Shown here piece after piece: positions 52,301 to 61,300 of a DNA stretch of 64,000 bases (position 1 is its first letter; every line of letters starts with the position of its first letter). The DNA is from Halichondria panicea (lineage: Eukaryota > Porifera > Demospongiae > Suberitida > Halichondriidae). The translations under genes and the position numbers were made by a program. Where the stretch lies: NCBI RefSeq assembly GCF_963675165.1, contig NC_087386.1:4904169-4968168 (forward strand). The letters run 5' to 3'. Under the pieces are notes generated by a model. It was not told the origin of the DNA and ran no database searches. It saw only the letters and a program-made list of their open reading frames with translations.

Positions 52301-55300
52301 TGCACTAAAGAAAATAGTGATTACAACAAACTATTTTATCACTACAGTGGAGCTTATTTAAATGCAGGCTCCCTGATATAAGGACACCTCCATTCAACCA
52401 AGACCCAGCTAAATAGAAGCACATGAAGCAAACACCTGAAATCAGTACACCAGGTTAATGAACGAGACCTTTCCATATAGGCCCCCTAAATGTAGGCATC
52501 ACGTACTGTGCAATACACATGCACACAGTCGATTACAGTGATGACTTTATAATTATATACAAGAGTACATGTAGTATCTAAACTCACGTTAGTGGAAATG
52601 ACTTTCTCCGACTTGTCCATTTTGACTATCACCTGAGTAAGGAAGAGGTCAATAACACCAGTGTTGTGTGGTATGTATGTGCAGTTGTATAGGCCAACTC
52701 ACATTGGGGTGGCGGGATCCAGGGTCCGCGTCCACGAGACATACATCGGACAAACTGTGATACAAAAACAGATACACAAATGTCGATTGAATAGCAATCA
52801 ACAACAATAATATTGTTTGTTGAATCGGATGTGAAATGTGAAGCAAGCAATAATATATCGTCACAGGTCAGCAGAAACACGGAAGCCATTTACTCAAAAA
52901 TACTAGAGACTGCCACTTAGCGGTAGCTTCAATAATGCCACGTGAATAGTGATCACTCAGTTAAGCATAATTACTATGCATGCTTATAGCTGTTACCTTG
53001 CTGAGATGTTGATTGCCTTCTCTTCAATAACAACACTGGTCTCCACACCTGAATACAAAAAACTTACTATTACAAAACTGTGAAATTTAGCTCTAGGGCA
53101 TGAAACACATGCAAGCATGCATAATTATACTATAGCACTAACACAACTCCACAGTGACACGTAACCTTTAATATTTGATGTCAGTAAATTGCCATTGTCG
53201 TCTGATAATATCAACTCAATTCCAGTCAACGTTGCGGCGAGGTCAAGGTCCTTCTCCCCTGGTACCCTAGCAACAGATTTGCTAGCTGCAACTGTCGTCT
53301 CATCAAGTTTAGTTTGAGACTTTGATGAGACTTTTGTTCCACTAGGAGAAGACAATTTATCCTTCGTCTTAGCCTTGCTCCTGTGGTGGTTACATATTCA
53401 TCACAACAGTGGCTTCATTGCTAAGACTTATGAGTATTATGTACAATGCTCTCTAGTATTATGGTCTGTCTCAAATTAATGAACACTTCAGTCAAGACGT
53501 CGCTACTTCATAGGTAAAAATGCCCCAATTAGAAGCCAGATTTTCGGGAAGGGTTTGGTTTGATTGAGCAGGTGTACACATGTATATGCTCATCAACCAA
53601 GATTTGTATCTACATGTAATACAATAAGTATGCCTCCAATAGAGCCACATATGTATGTAGTGATAGTCAGTGGCTGAGAACAACATCCACAAGACTGTTA
53701 AGTATTTTGCGAGTGCTAATGGTTTTGCAAAAATAAGTCCTATGTACTATAATACGTACTTATAAATATGACATCACGATCCTTGCCAGATCGCACATAA
53801 CCAAAATTTCTGCTCTTTTCACTTGCTAAATATCGAAGACTATACATGTACATACACTATTAATAGCTGCGAAAGAAACTAACTTGCTATCATTGGTGAT
53901 GTCTTGTGCTATGGCCAGGAGGTTAATGAGAGACTCTCTGTGCAGCTGTAGTCTGAGCAACGAGAGACTGACATCAATGCTCTGCTGAGTGGAGGCAAAC
54001 AAGCTCTGAAACTGAGGCCCAGTGCTGTCAGCCTGCACGGGAGTGGGAATAGGGTATGTTCCACGTACACGTAGTACATGTGAATGTGTGCACGTTACAT
54101 TATGACAGTGACAGTGTACAGCAAATAGTACCTGTATTATAGTGTAAATTGTGACTATTAAGAAAGAGTGCATGATGGTTCAAACTCGGCTGACATTAGG
54201 ACTTAAGGGGTTACCATAGGTGTTCACTGTCCACCGCATCCTGATGGATGGGATGCAAAGCCGGAGGTCCCGGGGGATCCGACTTAATAAACTTCAAGCT
54301 TCCTTCAGACCCTTGTCAGCCACAGCAGTGGTAAAACCCGATAGGGTTTCGTAAAGAAAAAAGTCCCAAAGATCAGATTCCATTACAAAGATGACGTATG
54401 TATGTACACTGTTTTCAGTAACTAAGGACGGCTACGTACATGTATACTCATACAGAGATACGTACCTTATTGTATTTGACAGACAGAAACGCTGTTTTCT
54501 TGGTCTCTTCACTAGCAATAGTGCTCAGCATGTGCTGTGGCTCCTCCCTAACCACACCCATATTATAGTGATCGTCAACAATGAGAGACCCAATCGAAGC
54601 GGTCACACCCGTATCCCACGTCCGGTGCTGGACAGAGGTGGACACAGAGGTCACGGTGAGGCTAAGCCGAGAAGTGTCCTTCTGAGACTGCTCATCGTGC
54701 TCACTGAAGTTGATCATGATCTGTGAAACGGACACAATAAATGAATGGTGGCTTGGGTAATCATGTTTTGGAGTCTGTCAGCTTCAGACTAGACACTAAT
54801 GTAGAAAAACTATTTATAAAAGTTCATCTCGAATCACATTGCTATTGATAAAATCACAAGTACATGCACGTAGAAACAACGACATTATTAAGATCTAACA
54901 TACACTGTGTCGGAATAATTTATCAGCCATAATATGGCTGATAAATGTATTATAGTGAAACACTTTATTATACAGAGCTCTGCACACATGTACCTCCGGA
55001 ATGGAGAAAGTGAGGTCCAGCTTGTTGGCAGAGATGGTCTTCTTACTAGCGTCCTCCTCTTTAGCCGAGCAGACGTAGCTCCCGGTACTCTCATCGAATG
55101 AACCTTCTTCCGCCGTATACCAGACCTCATCATCAGAACTATCTCCTGCAAGACAAGAAACAAACGTAGAGAACTCATCCAATTATGTAGAGTATACAGT
55201 GGAGCCCTCTTAGTGGCCACATCCGATATAAAAGCCAGGCACTCAGGTCCTAATAACAAAACAATCCGTCAACAAAGGCCACCTCTCTCAAATTTGTTCT

Positions 55301-58300
55301 CCAAAGGTGTGTCCCATTATAAAGTGGTTCCACTGTACATACATGTATAGCATAAACACGTATGGCGCTATATAAGGAGGATAGAAGACTACTAGTAAAG
55401 AGGTAGACGGTATCTCATCAACACCTTCTCTGTTGGTACACTGAGTATAGAACAATAGCTAACAAACCTTCAGTAGTAGCGGGCAGTAGTGGGGCAGGCA
55501 TGGTGCTGAGTAGACCCTCAGTGTTCACATTGAAACGCACACTGGAATCGTAACTCTGTGCCCAAAACATGTTCGTCATCGAAGAATTCACCATAAAATT
55601 AAAACATACATGTATGCAAATGAAAGACGCTGTACCTTTTGACTCATTAACCATGTGTGTACTGGGCTCATATACTGTATGTAGTTTCATAAAAATTTTA
55701 AAGATTGGAGTACAAGAAAATTGAGTGTGTGTTCAATACAACAATAGTGGGTGGGGCTGTCACTTACAAATTGTTATCTACGCAGCACATCATAAATACG
55801 TGTACAAATATACATGTGCCAATTAATACTTACATATTTGCTGGTCTCGGGTTTGCTAGCCAGTGACGGAGGCGGTAATGGAAGGCTTTGGATAATCTGA
55901 ACATGTGTGTGGAGGGAGGTGGGTAACTGGGCTGTCAGTAACAAGCACATACGTATAATAATGGACTACATTCCAAGAAAAACAATCCAGCAAAGTGCAT
56001 ACAAACCTTGAGAACTTGCTTGAGTTTCTTGTCAGAAAGACTCAGTTTCAGTTTGGGTAGACTTCCACTCACTTTAATTCTGAAAGGGATAAAAATGATT
56101 TAAAAACTTGGTCCATGTGAGGCTTGAACTCACGGCCTTCGCGTTATCAGCACGACGCTCTACCGACTGAGCTAATGGACCACCTGAATAGAAACTGTGA
56201 GATACACGTCCACCATTGTTAGTTTAAGAAACGTAGCTAGGTCCAGCAAAAAAGAGCAAAAACTTGGTCCATGTGAGGCTTGAACTCACGGCCTTCGCGT
56301 TATCAGCACGACGCTCTACCGACTGAGCTAATGGACCACCTGGAGGCACATTGGTAAATGTTGCATTGGATTATGTATGTCCCTTGAGTATAAGCCATTA
56401 GCTACGACTATAACAGAGAGGACATTTTGAGGGGCTCGGGGGATTGCAAGTTAGTTGTTGTCATTGAATTACACTATCAGTAGTTATCCCAGCTTGTGTA
56501 GCTATTGCAAGGTGCTCACTGCTCAGTCAAAGTTGACCACAAAGTTCGTGGTGTGAGGGGCAATTCAACACTGTACTTCAACACTGTGACAACCAACCTG
56601 CACTTGTCGTTATAGTACGTACATGTAACTACTTATACTGTATGCACCGTAACTGCGTACAATAAGTACTGTATGTAAGTATGTGGTATCTTACTTGGGT
56701 AACTTGGCATCGTCCATGAGGCTGTTCTTGACCTGAAGGTCTAGCATAGTGGGTGTGAGGATGTGCAAGGGAGAGGAGACATTTCTCCGAGCCCTCTCCC
56801 AGTCATCACCAACGCCCGCCACAATCACCTGGGGCAAAATAATCAAATTACACATACACTGAGCCTTATTGCTCTGTAAAGACTTTAGGCATCTGCCCAC
56901 ATTGGTCTGTGGTGGTCGGTACTAAACACCAACATATCCCCACTTTTATGCCTACATGTTAAGACAATGTGTGTTTCATTCAGGATTTGAAATAGCTACT
57001 ACTTGAAATTCTGGACAGATCGCTGTAGACTATACATGGGCATAACTGATGTATTATTTAGGAATTAAAATCGCCAAGTTACGTATATGATCGAAAACAA
57101 ATGGACTTAAAACGTATACATCTAGCAGCTATACAGTACTTACTTACTCATGCAGTACTACTCACAAGCACGGTACAGTATATTACGTGTGCAAGCATCA
57201 CAGATTGAGTACATTAATGTTGCACCTGGACGTTCCTGAGCTCAATGTCAAAGTCGTCATAGAAAGCTGCCTCCAGCTGTTCCCTAGTAGCATGCTGCAA
57301 AGTGATAAACATGCAGATATACACATGGACAAAAAAACAATACAATGCACAACTTCAAAAATACACTTCAAAATAATATACCCGTAAGTACGTACAACTT
57401 CTTAGCTCAGTATGACCTACCCTAATGCTTTCCAGCTGCTGTGGGGCACTGGTCACCTGCAGAGAGCCGAAGTCAACCAGTAGCACCGTAGAGGACCTGT
57501 GGGGAAGGGGGTGGGTTTATAACATGTACGTACTGACACAGCTAAAACAACCAGGCAATTGGGGCTTGTTTCTATAATGTGCAGTACACTATGTACAATC
57601 GATTCTCACTTAGTGAGTTTTCTACTATATGTATGTAGGGTGGGCAATAAAAACGTGACTTGGTGAATGTATTGTGGGGTACTATCAGGCACATATATTA
57701 GCTAGTTGACATTACGGTAGGTAACTACATGTATATCTGATGTGCAATACACTAAGACACTCCTCCCTCGCTTGGTGAGTACTCCATTGTCTGATTAGAG
57801 GAGGTTTGACATGCGTGCACGAATCACTACAAGTGCCCGTGTATTTGCTAGACGTTATCACGTGACCGCAATGACATCATAGAAAGCTGCCTACTGAACT
57901 TGTAGTGATTCGTGCACGCATGTCGGACCTCCTCTGTTGTCTGATATACTAAAGTCTAAAGTCTATTTGTGCTGAGGTTGACCTTCATAATGTTGTCATA
58001 ACTTTGAAGTTTCATGGATTCCTTGTCAAAAAGCGCTTCTATCTATAACTATGCTGTAGAGCTGATAAACTTCAACCAGCTAAAAGTTAGCATTTTCCAT
58101 GTAGAAGTCCCTGACATAACTTGTCAACCATATAAAGCATAAATGAAGCCATAATTGACCACTAAAATCTGTGGCCGAACTCAACGCAAATCGACTTTAG
58201 GAAGGTATATACATGTACATGTAGGCAACCATTATCTGATATGCAATACACTAAAGACAATCCTCCCTCACTTGGTGAGTACTCCATTCTCTGGTACTAT

Positions 58301-61300
58301 CAGGTAGGGAGAGTGTAGACTGATGTCCATCTCCATCACCTGCGTATGTGTTAGTGATACATGTAGATTGAACTCTCCACAATAAATCATTATAAGGCAC
58401 ATGACAATAAACTGATGCACTTTGTACATTTACAATTCCATATACCGTATATGCTCGATCAGAGGCCGCTCTTGTATAAAGGCCGCACTCAAATAGTAGC
58501 CTCCCTTGCTAGCAAAATGAAACATTTAGTAGCCGCTCTCAAATAGTAGCCTCAGTGAACTTTGACTCTAGCATTTCTGCACGTGGCAGCCAAAAAATTA
58601 TTACTAGCAGCTAGCTACATGTACGTACGTACGTAGCTACAAGTAGCAGCTTGTTAGTGCTGACTTTCTCATGGCAGAGTTCAAGTTTATGCAGGTGAAA
58701 ACAACTTTAGATGACAAACTAAATTATCTGGAGCTAATAAACACCGCTCTTGAACAGTGGCCTCTCTTGAATTGTAGCCTCCTCTTCCAGCAAAATGAAT
58801 AGCCGCGGCTCCTGATCAAGCATATACGGTACATACCCACTGGCCAGTTATACCCAGAGGAGGTCCGACATGAGTACCTCGATGCTGAAATTGAGTTAAT
58901 TAGTCACATGCAACAATGACTTTTACGTTGAATTTTGCACGTGACTAAGCCTAATCCAGCCTAATTGAGGTATTCGTGTCGTATCTCCTCTGAGTTATAC
59001 CGGTAGACAACAGAAATTAATTTATTAGGCGTAATTAAGTGCTTAATCTCTAAATTTTAACAAAAGCCCATAAGTATAATTATGTACCTTCTTTTGTCCG
59101 ATAGAGTGTTCAAGTCCCGCCCTTCCCTGCGTCTTGGCCTCCTCCAGTCTAGACGAGGCAGCTGCCGACAATCTGTACAAATGGGAGGTGGGGTTAATAT
59201 AGCAGCCTGCACGGGATCTTATCAGATAATAATACCGTATAGCGCGAAATTTTCGAGGCACTTATATTTCGTGGATTGGCCTCTAAAAAGCATTTTTGTT
59301 GCACAATGTTCGCGGAATGACTGCCACGTTATAGCAGGTAATTAACAATTTTCGTGAACTTAATTTTCGTGTAGGATTGCTACCCGCGAAATCCGCGAAA
59401 ATTAAGCCCCACGAAAATTTCGCGCTATACGGTATATCGTTTTGATTGTTTAAAAATAAAAATAGTATTTATTCACTATTATATAATATTTATAACGTTC
59501 CGAGTTGCATTGAGCACATACAATACAGCATTATTATAATGGTCACCATAAGGGTTGCAATACTAAAAAGGTGACCTACAAACAAAGTGTAAAAAAATTA
59601 AGTCCTCTTTACACCACTGCTGGAATAAGGCTACATAGCTTCCCAACATGGTATGTAAATAGTTGTGATGTGAAAGCCCCGAAGGGGTTTGAAGCCAGTT
59701 TGTACATTTACAGCTGGACTAGATGGCTATGCAGCTATAGGATTTCTGTGTCGTGTGTGGGAAGAGATAAGATACAATCAGGAAGGAAGTATACATTGTT
59801 GCTAATAAACTGGACACTAGCAGTAGGCATGTGTGAGCAGGCAAGAACTGGGAGTTATATGTATATACATGTAGCCTAAACCTTCCCACGTACTACTCTG
59901 AACTGTAGGTATAAACAGCATTGCTATAATTACTTGAACACAATAATTATACTCAGGCAGGTAGAATAAAATCAATAAATATGAAATGTGATACTGCATG
60001 TACGTACTTTTGAAGCTGAACATCTTTAGGCAGGAGAAACATTCCAATGATGTCATCAATGGTGTCCTGTAACGATGGAAACCATGGCACAATAATCAAC
60101 AGGACGTTATAAGTAAACACTAGAGTTTTTTTATTTGCCCACCCTTAGAGAGAGTCACCATTTCTCTACTATTGTGAGATTTGAAAACTTTAAGCACACC
60201 TACATGTAGTCACCCGCCCCTTCCCTACGCACACACACACACACACCCAAACACCCACACACGCACACACTATTATACTGTACACACACTCGACTATATA
60301 CTCACAGCATCATAGATGATCTGCACTGGCTTGAGTTTGGCCATGATGGAATAGTCTGCCCTCTTGCCCAGCGGTTTCAGCTCAAACCGAACATCCAGTA
60401 ACGAACCTGCTTGTTGGGAGAGAGCAAGGTTGATGATCGATACAGCCAAACAGCCAAACACAGGTCGTTAAGATATTAGGCTACACCTAGCTAGTCTCAC
60501 ATGCAGTTGCTAATCGCTGAGAAAGACAATGGATACATGCAAGGGATATGGAAAACACCCAAACCAGTTCATAGCAGAGGGTACTTGCAGCATGCATGCA
60601 GCATGCATGAGCACACACATGTGACAGTGAGGACAAATCAATGCAACCACAGAAACTTTAAAAGATCAGGCTCTCATTTGGTTATCATTCAAATGAAGCC
60701 ACTAACTGCATTTCAGTGGGGTTTTTTTCAATGCATGTGCTCATAATTTATATTCACTTTTGTCAGTATACTATACCTGCTGTTAGTTGATTGGTCTGAA
60801 TGATTGTAGGGGGTTCCCCTCCTCCTTGACCACGCCCATTCATGGTCAGACTACCCAGCGAGGCGGTCACGCTGATGTTACCAGAGGCTGGTCGCTGAGT
60901 GAAGGCCACGCCTACTCTATCCGCCAACAACTCTGACACTCTAGTGTGTGTGTGAGGGGAAATCTGCATGAAACATACCAAGTTACATGTAGTATGTGCA
61001 TGTACATACATGTATGTACACTCCAAACTTCAAGTACATGCACATGTAAGTACTTGAGTGTAAAAACAATAGCACAAGTTAGAGCTGAGGGGAGGGGTGT
61101 GGCTTACGCTCCGTGAGGGTTGTACAGCTGCAGGGACACCTTCCTCAGGTCAACCACCACCTTATGGGCAACATACTGGAGGAGGGCAGGCATACAATAA
61201 ATTACTCAATACACTAAACTAGGTTTATGCAAATTAAGAAGTGAGTTTACGAGTTACTATATACACATAAAGAAGGGAGTGCTTCGGAACATACATGTAC

